From: Treponema sp.
GTDB lineage: Bacteria > Spirochaetota > Spirochaetia > Treponematales > Treponemataceae
DNA length: 47,054 bases
NCBI GenBank assembly: GCA_016296655.1
Contig: JAEDIW010000018.1
Span: 1-47,054 of the forward strand
Direction: 5' to 3'
Under the pieces are notes generated by a model that had not been told where the DNA came from, searched no databases, and saw nothing but the letters and a program-made list of their open reading frames with translations. Within the stretch, counting starts at the first letter, position 1. Every line of letters begins with the position of its first letter. Position numbers and translations under genes: made by a program. Positions 7,592-16,003 of the stretch are shown piece after piece.

Positions 7592-8608
7592 TTAATAGCG
7601 GATTTTGTCAGAAGTTATGTCGTTTAAGGTCATGGCACCTGTCATGCGCATTGTATCTTCCAGTTCAGCAGCAAGCTTTTGTATGTAAACTTTGACACCT
7701 TCTTCTCCACCGCCGTAAACAGCTGTTACAAAGGGTCTTGCAATTAAAACTCCATCGGCTCCCATTGCAAGCGCTTTAAAAATGTCTGTTCCTGTGCGGA
7801 TTCCTCCATCTACGAAAATTTTTACCTTACCTTTTACTGCTTCTGCAATTTCTGGCAGGACTTCCGCTGTTGACGGGCATTGATCAAGTACTCGGCCTCC
7901 GTGGTTTGAAACTATTATTGCCTGCGCACCTGCTTCAACAGCTTTTAAAGCTCCTTTTACGGTCATGACACCTTTTACGATAAAAGGTATGCCTGCTGCC
8001 TTGATAATCTGCGCAAGTTCTTCTACAGATTTGCTTCCTGCTGGTGGAGTAAGGTTTTTTAGAAATGGAAGTCCTGCTGCATCAATATCCATAGCCATTG
8101 CAAAAGGTTTTGAAGCCAGAACTAAATCCATTTTTTCTTTTATTGTTTCAATGTTCCAGGGTTTTACTGTGGGAACAGCTGCTCCGTTGCATTTTGAAAT
8201 TGCTTTTGCTGCTGCTTTCATAACTTCTGGGTTTGTACCGTCGCCCGTAAAAGCTGCAATTCCGGCTTCTGCACAAGCTGCTGTCAAAACTTCGTTGTAG
8301 CGCACATCGTCGTATGTGTCGCTGTAATGCATGGAAACAGCACCTACAGGTCCTGCAAAAAACGGATATTTGAATTTCTTTCCAAAAATTTCAAGGCTCA
8401 TGTCTACAGGAGCAAGCTTATATAAAGTGTCCATGTTTACGCGAATTCCCTGCCATGCATCGTAATTTCTGATGGCTGTGTCGCCAACGCCTTTTGCTCC
8501 TGGCCCTGGGATGGTGTTTTTGCATGCTATTCCATTGCATATTGGGCAGGCTTTGCATTTTCCCCCAAGATTTTTACGTGCATTTTCAATTACCTCTTGA
8601 TAGGTCAT
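7592..8608 (-). CDS. FMN-dependent alpha-hydroxy-acid oxidizing protein
   Basis: A 338-residue TIM-barrel flavoenzyme of the lactate oxidase/glycolate oxidase/LldD family, expected to oxidise an L-2-hydroxy acid such as lactate. The catalytic and FMN-binding signature is IVSNHGGRVLD, followed by VDGGIRTGTDIFKALAMGADGVLIARPF. The N-terminus is unusual for classical members: four cysteines in CKACPICNGIAC (residues 18-29), as if binding a metal or iron-sulfur cluster. GGAGG precedes the ATG by 8 nt. The electron acceptor is unknown; oxidase activity is not implied. Confidence 0.85.
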   Translation of the reverse strand: MTYQEVIENARKNLGGKCKACPICNGIACKNTIPGPGAKGVGDTAIRNYDAWQGIRVNMDTLYKLAPVDMSLEIFGKKFKYPFFAGPVGAVSMHYSDTYDDVRYNEVLTAACAEAGIAAFTGDGTNPEVMKAAAKAISKCNGAAVPTVKPWNIETIKEKMDLVLASKPFAMAMDIDAAGLPFLKNLTPPAGSKSVEELAQIIKAAGIPFIVKGVMTVKGALKAVEAGAQAIIVSNHGGRVLDQCPSTAEVLPEIAEAVKGKVKIFVDGGIRTGTDIFKALAMGADGVLIARPFVTAVYGGGEEGVKVYIQKLAAELEDTMRMTGAMTLNDITSDKIRY

Positions 8609-8668
8609 AAAGTTCCTCCAAAAAAATCCTCATAATATATATTTTAACAGTTATTGAATCTATTTCTG

Positions 8669-10168
8669 TCAAAGATAGTCTTTTCCTGTAAAAAGTTTGA
8701 ACTGTTCGTATGCCTGATAATTCAGCATGGGGCTGCCGTTGCAAACTTCACAACCTGCAGCTTCTGCCTGTGCCATTATAGGAGTCAGTTCAGGAATGTA
8801 CACAATGTCAAAAACCTTTTCCTTTCCGGTGAATTCGTAAAACCATATAGGATTGTTGGTTTCATTTGGAGCTTCGGTTGAACCCATGCCAACTGATGTT
8901 GTTTGGATTATTAACGAAGAATATTTTTCAAGTTTCCGTGTATTTTCAGGGGACAGCAGGGCTGCATCAAAGCCGAATTTTTCAGCAATGGCTTTTGCCT
9001 TTGAAAGTGTTCTGTTGAAAATACAGGCTTTTCCGTCTAGTTTTTTTACAGTGTAGGCCGCTGCTTTTGCTGCTCCTCCAGCACCTATTATGGCAACTTT
9101 CCAGCCTTTTAAAGTTTTAAGCTTAAGGAATTCCTGTAATGCAAGGGAAAGACCGTCGGTGTCTGTGTTGTAGCCGGACCATGTGCCGTCCTGTTCCTTT
9201 ACGATTGTGTTACAGGCTTCGATTTTTTGAACCTGTGTGGAAATTTTATTTAAGAACGGCAGAACATTTTCTTTGTGTGGAATTGTTACAGAAAGACCTT
9301 CTATGCCGATTTCATCAGCAAAATCAAGCGTATCCTTTATATCTGGAGAACAGACAGGAATGTATACGGCATCTATTTTTTGATTTTTGTAGCCTGCGTT
9401 ATGAATTGCAGGACTGTTTGTAGCTTTTAGCGGCCAGCCTGTAATCCCAAAGAGTTTTGTGCTGTCGTTTATGGAGTGGAAATGATAAACTTCATTGATT
9501 GTAACAGGATCAATATGGCCGATTACGCTGTTGAATGAGCCAGAATCTGGCGGTGAAACAAAGGTCAGGTAAGAATGTAGCCTTTGTGCCAGAATTCTTG
9601 TAGGCAATCCCATAGGCCCCATTGCACATATAATGTGCGGCTGGTCTGTCATTGACTTACATTCTCTGAAAATGTTTGTTACATCTGAAAGAGTTTTGGG
9701 CATACAGGCGATTTTAGGAATTTCAAAATTTGTCTTGCACATTTCTTTAAATCGTTTTGCCAGATTTTTTACAGGCGCATTCATATCATGCATACTGCGA
9801 ATAATCATTGTTCCATAAGCCATGGCTGCATCTTCAAGACTTGGAATATGATAGTCTTCTTCAAAATCTACGTATGCAAAATTTTTACGTTTGTCGGTTT
9901 CTGCAAATGCCAAAGCTCTTGCAAACAGCATGGTTCTTCCAGCTTCCCCGCTCTTGTAAAGTCCACCGTCATTTTTGCGCCTGATTGTAAGAATCGTAGG
10001 AATCTGTGCAAGCTCAGGAAATCTTCGGATTGAAAGCAGCTCATCTTCATTCAGGTAATCTGCACGCAATTCTACAATATCGATGTAGTTGCGGTATCTG
10101 TTAATAAGTTCAAGATCTTCGCTTATTGTTGTTTTTGAAAGGGTAAGACATATAAGTGGTCTGTTCAT
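8669..10168 (-). CDS. aroDE: Bifunctional 3-dehydroquinate dehydratase / shikimate dehydrogenase
   Basis: A 499-residue fusion catalysing two consecutive shikimate-pathway steps: type I dehydroquinase (about residues 1-215, with VELRADYL, ILTIRRKNDGG and IIRSMHD strands) and shikimate dehydrogenase (about 235-499, starting LFGITGWPLKATNSPAIHN). The NADP-binding motif IGAGGAAKAAAYTVKKL and NTDTDGLSLAL substrate loop are present. The start at MNRPLICLTL is chosen because GGGAGA lies 5 nt upstream; an in-frame ATG 12 codons earlier has no such site. No other shikimate gene is in the window. Confidence 0.93.
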   Translation of the reverse strand: MNRPLICLTLSKTTISEDLELINRYRNYIDIVELRADYLNEDELLSIRRFPELAQIPTILTIRRKNDGGLYKSGEAGRTMLFARALAFAETDKRKNFAYVDFEEDYHIPSLEDAAMAYGTMIIRSMHDMNAPVKNLAKRFKEMCKTNFEIPKIACMPKTLSDVTNIFRECKSMTDQPHIICAMGPMGLPTRILAQRLHSYLTFVSPPDSGSFNSVIGHIDPVTINEVYHFHSINDSTKLFGITGWPLKATNSPAIHNAGYKNQKIDAVYIPVCSPDIKDTLDFADEIGIEGLSVTIPHKENVLPFLNKISTQVQKIEACNTIVKEQDGTWSGYNTDTDGLSLALQEFLKLKTLKGWKVAIIGAGGAAKAAAYTVKKLDGKACIFNRTLSKAKAIAEKFGFDAALLSPENTRKLEKYSSLIIQTTSVGMGSTEAPNETNNPIWFYEFTGKEKVFDIVYIPELTPIMAQAEAAGCEVCNGSPMLNYQAYEQFKLFTGKDYL

Positions 10169-10202
10169 AGTTTCTCCCATAAAATAAAAAACAGGTGTAT
10201 TC

Positions 10203-10250
10203 AAGGTTACACTGAAAAATTCTCAATAGGATTTATTCATTTTTAACCTT
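10203..10250. repeat. Nested hairpin repeat, copy 1
   Basis: Outer arms AAGGTTA and TAACCTT enclose an inner hairpin with the core ACTGAAAAATTCTCAATAGG followed by ATTTATT. The core is nearly identical to one at 17257-17282, where the outer arms differ. It lies between two minus-strand genes and is not followed by a clear U-run on either strand. Confidence 0.55.
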
Positions 10251-10304
10251 AGAACTGCGGATAAAGTTTATGCAACTGTTTTGCATGTAATTTTATTCGT
10301 TTTA

Positions 10305-10820
10305 TCATCTTTGTATTTCAGGACATTTTTCTTTTATACTGCCTATAATCATCTGTGCTTCCCAAGTGTTTTGAAAAATCAGGTTTATGCTGGAATTTTC
10401 TTTGAGTATAACCTGAAAGTCAAATTTTTCACATAGATTTACATCTTCCCAGTTTAGTGCAGGAACGGACAGAATGTTTTCAAACAGAACAAAAGGGTAC
10501 TGCAGAAAAAATCCTTTTTGGTAAAGGCCCCCATTTTTGAGTACCAGCAAATTTCTTATGGCAATTTCTTCCCCAAGGACTGCAACTGCTGAAAAAATGC
10601 ATGATGTCAACAATGTCTGACTGCGTATAAGTGGCAGTGAATTTACAAGCAGACAAAGTGCCATCATTGCATAAATTTTCAAGGTTCTTCCCCGTCGCAT
10701 AGGTTCCAGACAGTTTCCCAAAGTTTTTTGGATAGCCTTTGACCTAAAAGGAAGAGAAGCAATTAAAATAAGGCTGGCAAGATAGCCTGCTGCTGTCGGA
10801 ACAAATTGTAAAAAATTCAT
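10305..10820 (-). CDS. Membrane protein of unknown function
   Basis: 171 residues; family not recognised. Two to four hydrophobic spans are visible (FVPTAAGYLASLILIASLPF near the N-terminus, IYAMMALCLLVNSLPL and a SCIFSAVAVLGEEIAI stretch), followed by a soluble C-terminal half. The start at MNFLQFVPT is chosen because AAAGGA lies 6 nt before it; an earlier in-frame start would overlap the upstream Nudix gene. It begins 10 nt after the Nudix stop, so the two are probably one operon. Confidence 0.6.
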   Translation of the reverse strand: MNFLQFVPTAAGYLASLILIASLPFRSKAIQKTLGNCLEPMRRGRTLKIYAMMALCLLVNSLPLIRSQTLLTSCIFSAVAVLGEEIAIRNLLVLKNGGLYQKGFFLQYPFVLFENILSVPALNWEDVNLCEKFDFQVILKENSSINLIFQNTWEAQMIIGSIKEKCPEIQR

Positions 10821-10830
10821 TTTAATCCTT

Positions 10831-11400
10831 TTATTTCTTATTATGATTTTTTTCTGCAAGCCAGAATTTCAATGTTTTTCTTGCAGATTCAAACGCCAGC
10901 GGCAGATTGTCAATATCAGTCTCTGTCTGTATGTTTTTTGTACAAAGCTCTGAAACTTCTGTTTTCTGAACTTTCATCTGATTGATAAGTTTTTCTGAAG
11001 CAGAAGAATTTACGGCTGCTGTAAAAAATAAATCACAGGTTTTGTATCTTATATTTTTATAGTCGTAAATGTTAGGAAAACTGCAAAGATATTTTATTGA
11101 ATGGACTTCTATGCCGAGTTCTTCTTTACATTCCCGATCTGCTGCAGATTCTGCTGTTTCGTCAGGGTCGCAGAAACCGCCAGGTAATGCCAGAAAACCT
11201 TTGCGAGGTTCTTTTGCCCGTTTTTCAAAAAAGACACAGCCATTTTCGTCAGTTATTATAAGCCCGACTGCTGCTGCAACATTGTTGTAAAGCTTAAAAC
11301 CACAGTCTACGCAGCCCCATTTTCTGTTATCCTGATATTCAATTTTTTTGCTTCCGCATTTAGGGCAAAAATTGAATTTGTTGTCTATTATGTCAGTCAT
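10831..11400 (-). CDS. Nudix hydrolase with N-terminal zinc ribbon
   Basis: 189 residues. The N-terminal zinc ribbon has cysteine pairs at 12/15 and 30/33 (FCPKCG and CVDCG), and the Nudix box (GGFCDPDETAESAADRECKEELG, about residues 74-96) carries the expected glutamates for metal binding. Such proteins, similar in layout to NudC-type and ADP-ribose pyrophosphatase-like enzymes, hydrolyse nucleoside diphosphate derivatives; the substrate is not clear. TGAGGAA precedes the ATG. Confidence 0.85.
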   Translation of the reverse strand: MTDIIDNKFNFCPKCGSKKIEYQDNRKWGCVDCGFKLYNNVAAAVGLIITDENGCVFFEKRAKEPRKGFLALPGGFCDPDETAESAADRECKEELGIEVHSIKYLCSFPNIYDYKNIRYKTCDLFFTAAVNSSASEKLINQMKVQKTEVSELCTKNIQTETDIDNLPLAFESARKTLKFWLAEKNHNKK

Positions 11401-11701
11401 AGATTCCTCAAAATGTCAAAAAAGTCAAATTTCGTTTTTTGCCTTTAGAAAAAACTTGTATTTCTTTCTGAAAACATTTTCTTATAGGAATGCTTTTCAG
11501 AAGTTGAAGTAATCAAACAGTTCTTCACTTGTCTATAATATGGTAAAAATCTAATGTCGGCAATATTGCATTGTCTGTTTGAGCGCATTTCTCTAAAAAC
11601 GTTATTTTTTTTAAGAAGCCTGTATTTGCAGAAAAATGGCAGTTTTTGTTGCTAAGATGGCTTTTTTTTGGAAAACAGGCTTTTCATCAATCTGTTTTTT
11701 C
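11401..11701. other. Intergenic region between divergent Nudix and PTS EIIA genes
   Basis: No coding sequence was found. The only features seen are an isolated TATAAT at 11534 without a convincing -35 box, and a pair of 8-nt inverted arms, AAGCCTGT and ACAGGCTT, around a T-rich stretch between roughly 11615 and 11685. The EIIA promoter begins immediately after this region. Confidence 0.4.
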
Positions 11702-11730
11702 TTGACTTTTATCATAACTAAACATAAACT
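11702..11730 (+). promoter_or_regulatory. Promoter predicting a leaderless PTS EIIA mRNA
   Basis: TTGACT (11702-11707), a 17-nt spacer, then TAAACT (11725-11730). Only 6 nt separate the -10 box from the ATG at 11737, so transcription should start at or beside the first codon. No Shine-Dalgarno is present in between. Confidence 0.7.
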
Positions 11731-11736
11731 GATTCT

Positions 11737-12183
11737 ATGGATCTTAGAACTGTTTTAGCTACGGATACGGTAAATCTCCATTTAAAGGGAACTACCAAAG
11801 AAGAAATTATTAATGAAATGTTGGACATTCTCGTAAAAGCTGGGAAAGTTACAGATAAAAAGGCTGCTCTTGAATGTGTATTGGATCGTGAGCGGAAAAT
11901 GTCAACAGGAATGAAACATGGTATTGCAATTCCTCATGGAAAGACAGACACTGTTTCAGATTTGGTTGCTTGTATTGGTATTTCTGATAATCCTGTTGAT
12001 TTTGACTCCCTTGATAGAGAACCTTGTCATATTTTTATAATGACTCTTTCTCCTGTCAATAAGACAGGTCCTCACTTGCAGTTCCTTGCAGAAGTTAGTC
12101 TTTTGTTTAAGAGTGCAGAAAAACGTCAGCAGATTCTTAATACTCAGGATAAGGCTGAAGTTATCAGAATTTTAACAGAGTAG
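11737..12183 (+). CDS. ptsN: PTS EIIA component, fructose/nitrogen-regulatory (PtsN) type
   Basis: 148 residues, a single EIIA domain of the mannitol/fructose/Ntr class with the phosphorylatable histidine in HGIAIPHGKTD (about residues 61-71). No EIIB or EIIC domain is fused or adjacent, which fits a regulatory rather than sugar-transporting role, as in the nitrogen PTS branch. Its start lies 6 nt after a well-formed promoter and has no ribosome binding site, predicting a leaderless mRNA. A strong terminator follows at 12208. The symbol is by similarity; the protein partner is unknown. Confidence 0.82.
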   Translation: MDLRTVLATDTVNLHLKGTTKEEIINEMLDILVKAGKVTDKKAALECVLDRERKMSTGMKHGIAIPHGKTDTVSDLVACIGISDNPVDFDSLDREPCHIFIMTLSPVNKTGPHLQFLAEVSLLFKSAEKRQQILNTQDKAEVIRILTE

Positions 12184-12207
12184 TTTTTGATTTTCTTGAT
12201 TTCAGAA

Positions 12208-12239
12208 AGCTTCGTTTTATTCAACGGAGCTTTTTTTTT
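12208..12239 (+). terminator. Rho-independent terminator of the EIIA gene
   Basis: Stem AGCTTCGTT (12208-12216) pairs with AACGGAGCT (12223-12231, one G-U wobble) around a 6-nt loop, followed by a run of nine T. It makes the EIIA gene a single-gene transcription unit. Confidence 0.88.
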
Positions 12240-12325
12240 GTTATGGCACTTGCTGTGCTTTTATGGAAGTCTAAGAATCATGTTTTTTTTCATAGAAGAT
12301 TTTAAAAAGGAAAGAAGAGGCTGTT

Positions 12326-12898
12326 GTGAAAATCGAAGCAAAATTTGAAGCAAAAAACAATAAACTGTATGGGATTTTTTCTGGTCAGGAAATTTCTGTT
12401 GATTTTAATTCTGCCATGCCTGTTGCAGACTTTTGCAAAGTGGCAGGTGATTTCTCAGCAATTAAGGAAAAAATCCCAGGTTCTGCGGAAAAGGTTATGG
12501 CCGTAGTTTTGCCGTGGGAAAAAGTTGAGCCAGAGCCAGAAGCCTATGATGAATCTTTTCTTGCTGAGTTTAGGGAAGTTTTAAAGCAGGCAGAAGAAAC
12601 TGAGCTGTTTGTTGTTATTCTTCCTTGTGCTGGGGAAATTTTAGCTGAAAAAGCTGAAGAATTTACTGCTGCAATGAAACATACAGCAAGACGGATAAAA
12701 GATTGCAGTTCTGTGGTTGGTTTTGCTGTGCCTGATGCTCTTGCTTCCTTGGGTTTTTGTGAGGGGCAGTCAGCTGAATTTTTTGTTGAGGAACTTTCCT
12801 GTAAGCATGCCCACTATGTTTATTTTGCAAAAAAAGCTGCTGTTGAAAAATCGGGTCTGCTTTCAGAAGCTTTGCAGCTTCCACTTGTCTTATACTGA
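12326..12898 (+). CDS. Hypothetical acidic protein
   Basis: 190 residues, no family recognised. It is acidic, has no signal peptide or membrane span, and contains alternating hydrophobic strands and helices (VMAVVLPWEK, ELFVVILPCAGEIL, SVVGFAVPDAL) that suggest an alpha/beta fold. The start is GTG with AGAAGAGG 6 nt upstream. It lies between the EIIA gene and the lytic transglycosylase on the same strand, each separated by more than 100 nt, so context says little. Confidence 0.6.
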   Translation: MKIEAKFEAKNNKLYGIFSGQEISVDFNSAMPVADFCKVAGDFSAIKEKIPGSAEKVMAVVLPWEKVEPEPEAYDESFLAEFREVLKQAEETELFVVILPCAGEILAEKAEEFTAAMKHTARRIKDCSSVVGFAVPDALASLGFCEGQSAEFFVEELSCKHAHYVYFAKKAAVEKSGLLSEALQLPLVLY

Positions 12899-13048
12899 TA
12901 AGGAAGAATGTTTGTTGAAAGCCTTTATGTTGTACGAAAGGCCCTGTGTAAAGCTTTTTGGTGCGAAAAATGTTATACTTTTCAACTATATGCAATAATT
13001 TCCATGCATTGCTTGCATAAAGTATGATTTTGTGGCAAACTTTTGCCT

Positions 13049-13867
13049 ATGAAAACGAGTAAGAGTAAAATGCAGTCTGCAAAGGTAATGAGTCATATAG
13101 ACTCTACGCTTTTTAAATCGGCACTTTTTTGCATGTTTTTTTCAGTGATAGCTTTGGCTGTTGCTTTTTTCTTACCTGCAACTTCTGAAATTCAGGATAT
13201 TAAAATAGCCTCTGCATCTTTTGCAGAGCCGGTAGAAACTAAGTCTTCGTCAGATTCTGAATCAGAGGCAGAATTTCCATTTGATTTTTCATCTTTGTCT
13301 GCAACAGTTTTTCAACGTTCACAGGAATCTGACCGTGGTCTTGAACTATATCGGGATGCTCGTTCCAAGGCAGCCGTTGAGTGGTTTTATCTGCACATTG
13401 CAGGTGACAGGAAAGTTGCAAATGCAATTCTTGCTGAAGCTAGTAAAAATGACATTCCTTTGTCGCTGGCTTTTGCATTGGCCTATGTTGAGAGCCGTTT
13501 TAAGCCATCCGCTGTTAACAGAAATCAAAATTCTTCCATAGACAGAGGGCTGTTTCAGTTAAATAATAATTCGTTTCCAAAATTGAATGAAGATGAATTT
13601 TTTAATCCTGAAATAAGTGCAAAATATGGATTGCAGCATTTGCGTTTCTGTTTGGATTTAGCTGGGAAAGAAGTTACAGCTCTTGCAATGTACAATGCTG
13701 GTACAAACAGGGTTCGCAAAAACAATACTCCAAGGTCAACTTTGAATTATGTAGATGCCATAATGCGTTATAAGGCAGGTTTGGATTCTGCTTTTGAAGA
13801 AGAAATTGTACGGCTTTATGCTCCTGTTGTTCAAAATGCTGCCATGGATGTAGCTATAATAAAATGA
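13049..13867 (+). CDS. Membrane-anchored lytic murein transglycosylase (SLT domain)
   Basis: 272 residues: a short cytoplasmic N-terminus, one membrane span (LFCMFFSVIALAVAFFLPA, about residues 27-45), a Ser/Glu-rich linker and a C-terminal SLT domain that cleaves peptidoglycan glycan strands. The catalytic glutamate is in AYVESRF (about residue 148), followed by GLFQLNN and MYNAGTNRV motifs of the family. No Shine-Dalgarno is seen at the ATG; TTGCAT (13013), a 17-nt spacer and CAAACT (13036) lie 7 nt before it, so this may be another leaderless gene. Starts at Met codons 13069 or 13088 are alternatives. Confidence 0.82.
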   Translation: MKTSKSKMQSAKVMSHIDSTLFKSALFCMFFSVIALAVAFFLPATSEIQDIKIASASFAEPVETKSSSDSESEAEFPFDFSSLSATVFQRSQESDRGLELYRDARSKAAVEWFYLHIAGDRKVANAILAEASKNDIPLSLAFALAYVESRFKPSAVNRNQNSSIDRGLFQLNNNSFPKLNEDEFFNPEISAKYGLQHLRFCLDLAGKEVTALAMYNAGTNRVRKNNTPRSTLNYVDAIMRYKAGLDSAFEEEIVRLYAPVVQNAAMDVAIIK

Positions 13868-13971
13868 AAAGTGCCTGATTTGGTTCAGAAAAAAAAGAAA
13901 GCTTTATTTACGTGAAAATTTAGAGATGAAGTTTGTTTTTTTTCTGTTGAGTTTAAAGAAAATGGTTTGTA

Positions 13972-13989
13972 TTGTGATTTTTTTCACAG
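13972..13989. promoter_or_regulatory. Rex-type operator, upstream copy
   Basis: TTGTGATTTTTTTCACAG matches the dyad layout TTGTGA-N6-TCACAA/G that Rex proteins bind. It is 127 nt before the second copy at 14099. Together with that copy it suggests cooperative or looped autoregulation of rex. Confidence 0.7.
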
Positions 13990-14057
13990 TATGAACCATT
14001 TTTTGTTTTAAAATGTAAAAAATGGGCAAAACTGCTGAATTCGGCTGCTTGTTCTTG

Positions 14058-14086
14058 TTGACTGTTTATTTTTTGAATTTTATTAT
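14058..14086 (+). promoter_or_regulatory. Promoter of the rex-serC-serA unit
   Basis: TTGACT (14058-14063), 17-nt spacer, TATTAT (14081-14086). The expected transcription start (about 14093) lies just before the second Rex-type operator, so bound Rex would block early elongation or promoter escape. Confidence 0.75.
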
Positions 14087-14098
14087 GAATATACGCTA

Positions 14099-14116
14099 TT
14101 GTGAAAAATATCACAG
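14099..14116. promoter_or_regulatory. Rex-type operator, promoter-proximal copy
   Basis: TTGTGAAAAATATCACAG, an 18-nt dyad of the same form as 13972-13989. It lies immediately downstream of the -10 box and 6 nt before the rex ATG. Rex releases DNA when NADH rises, which predicts derepression at a high NADH/NAD ratio. Confidence 0.78.
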
Positions 14117-14122
14117 TAAAAT

Positions 14123-14755
14123 ATGAAACATTTACCAAATCCTACAAAAAGACGACTGGTACAATTAGCTTCTCTTCTTAGCCAGCAGACGGAAAGAAAA
14201 ATTACGTCGAAAACTATTCAGATGATGACAGGATGGTCGGATTCTTTGATACGGCGTGACATTCTTTTGCTTGGTTTTAAGGGTGGTGTTTCCAACGGTT
14301 ATTTTGTAGAAGAACTTTATGAGGCTATTTGCAGTGAGCTGAATCTGAAAAAAAATGATTCTTCTAAGAAAAACTGCTGCATCGTTGGACTTGGCCGACT
14401 TGGTGCAGCTTTGCTGGAAAACAGTCTTTTTGAAGGTTCTCCGTTTGCTGTAGTTGCAGGGTTTGATTCAAATGTTAATAGGACAGAAATTTTGCGTTCA
14501 ACATTTCCGCTTTTTCCAGCTTCAAAGATGGAAAATGTAATAAAGGAAAAAAATATTGAGTTTGCGCTGCTCGCTGTTGCAGAAAAAGAGGCACAGAAAA
14601 TGGCTGACAGGCTTGTTGAATGTGGAATAAAGGGAATTGCAAATTATACGAATACGATTCTTGCAGTTCCCAAAGAAATTGCGTTAGAAAATGTTTCGCC
14701 AGTAACTGCTTTGGCAAACCTTGCTGCAGCTGGCGGTGATTTTTATGGGGGTTAA
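14123..14755 (+). CDS. rex: Redox-sensing transcriptional repressor Rex
   Basis: 210 residues. The N-terminal winged helix (about 1-75; LASLLSQQTERKITSKTIQ and SLIRRDILLLG) is followed by a Rossmann domain with CCIVGLGRLGAALLE (about residues 85-99) for NAD(H) sensing, AGFDSN at its second strand, and a C-terminal helix PVTALANLAAAGGDF that swaps between subunits in the family. Two Rex-type operators lie upstream, so the gene is probably autoregulated. No good Shine-Dalgarno precedes the ATG. The stop codon is 1 nt from the serC start, placing serine biosynthesis in the same transcript. Confidence 0.92.
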   Translation: MKHLPNPTKRRLVQLASLLSQQTERKITSKTIQMMTGWSDSLIRRDILLLGFKGGVSNGYFVEELYEAICSELNLKKNDSSKKNCCIVGLGRLGAALLENSLFEGSPFAVVAGFDSNVNRTEILRSTFPLFPASKMENVIKEKNIEFALLAVAEKEAQKMADRLVECGIKGIANYTNTILAVPKEIALENVSPVTALANLAAAGGDFYGG

Positions 14756-14756
14756 T

Positions 14757-15854
14757 ATGAGTAGAGTTTACAATTTTTCTGCAGGTCCTTCTTGCCTGCC
14801 GGAAGAAGTTCTTAAGGAATGTGCTGCTGAAATGCTGGATTACAATGGAACTGGTCAGTCTGTAATGGAAATGAGCCACCGCTCAAAAGATTATAAGCCG
14901 ATTATTGAAGATTGTGAACAGCGTGTAAGAAAGCTGATGAATGTTCCTGAAAATTATACAATATTGTTTCTTCAGGGCGGTGCCTCAACTCAGTTTGCCA
15001 TGATTCCAATGAATCTTGGAATTAAAAAAGGTAAGGCTGCTTACATTAACACTGGTGTCTGGGCAAATAAAGCTATAAAAGAAGCCAAAAAATATATTGA
15101 AGTTGATGTAATTGCCAGTTCAGAAGACAAGAATTTTTCTTATATTCCAAAAGTTGAAAAAATTTCTGGGGACTATGACTACGTTTACATTTGTTTTAAT
15201 AATACAATCAAGGGAACTCATTATGAATATATCCCAGATACTGGCGACATTCCTCTTGTAGCGGATATTTCTTCATGTATTTTGTCTGAGCCGCTTGATG
15301 TTTCAAAATTTGGCATTGTTTATGCAGGTGCGCAGAAAAATCTTGCTCCTGCAGGTGTTACTCTGGTAATCATTAGGAATGATTTGATTACGGAAACTCC
15401 AATGAAAGGAACTCCTACAATGCTTAATTATAAAACTCATGCAGATGAAGGTTCCATGTTCAATACTCCGCCATGCTATACTATTTATGTAATGGGCAAA
15501 GTTCTTGCCTGGATTGAAAAAAATGGTGGTGCAGAGGGAATGGAAAAGCTTAACCGTGCAAAGGCAGACCTGCTTTATAATTATCTGGACAGCAGTGATG
15601 TTTACCATGCTACTGTTGAAAAAGGCAGCCGTTCTTTGATGAATGTTCCGTTCCTGACAAAAGAAACTGATGCAGAAAAAGCAAATGCCATCAACAAAAA
15701 ATTTGTTGCAGAGGCTGCTGCAGCAGGGCTTGTAAATCTTGCAGGTCATAGAACTGTTGGTGGAATGCGTGCTTCAATTTATAATGCAATGCCGATTGAA
15801 GGTGTAAAAAAACTTATTGAATTTATGGACAAGTTTGCAAAGGAAAATTTCTAG
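14757..15854 (+). CDS. serC: Phosphoserine aminotransferase
   Basis: 365 residues. PLP-dependent class V aminotransferase that converts 3-phosphohydroxypyruvate and glutamate to phosphoserine. Starts with the family's YNFSAGPSCLPEEVL; the PLP lysine is in YAGAQKNLAPAGVTLVI, and the C-terminus has GHRTVGGMRASIYNAMP. GGGGGT lies 6 nt before the ATG, so the start at 14757 is preferred over the in-frame one 12 codons earlier inside rex. Operon with rex and serA; it supplies the second step of serine synthesis. Confidence 0.95.
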   Translation: MSRVYNFSAGPSCLPEEVLKECAAEMLDYNGTGQSVMEMSHRSKDYKPIIEDCEQRVRKLMNVPENYTILFLQGGASTQFAMIPMNLGIKKGKAAYINTGVWANKAIKEAKKYIEVDVIASSEDKNFSYIPKVEKISGDYDYVYICFNNTIKGTHYEYIPDTGDIPLVADISSCILSEPLDVSKFGIVYAGAQKNLAPAGVTLVIIRNDLITETPMKGTPTMLNYKTHADEGSMFNTPPCYTIYVMGKVLAWIEKNGGAEGMEKLNRAKADLLYNYLDSSDVYHATVEKGSRSLMNVPFLTKETDAEKANAINKKFVAEAAAAGLVNLAGHRTVGGMRASIYNAMPIEGVKKLIEFMDKFAKENF

Positions 15855-15984
15855 CAGTCCATGCGGCAAGGATAGGAGGGGATGCGCAGCAGTCCACCGC
15901 AGGACGCATAGCGTCCGAGGAGGATGAGCGTTAGCGAACCCCGGATAGCCTGTTTTTTGCGCTTTGCGCAAAAAGCCGCCCAAA
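15855..15984. repeat. GC-rich mosaic repeat island B
   Basis: A GC-rich block inside the serC-serA transcript. It contains GGACGCATAGCGTCC (a 6-bp stem with 3-nt loop at 15902-15916), the unit GAGCGTTAGCGAACCCC shared with island A, and a 9-bp stem TTTTTGCGC/GCGCAAAAA (15954-15974) with a TTT loop. It ends in GCCGCCCAAAAAAAA. The last hairpin could act as an internal attenuator between serC and serA. Confidence 0.6.
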
Positions 15985-16003
15985 AAAAATATAGAGGAAA
16001 AAG

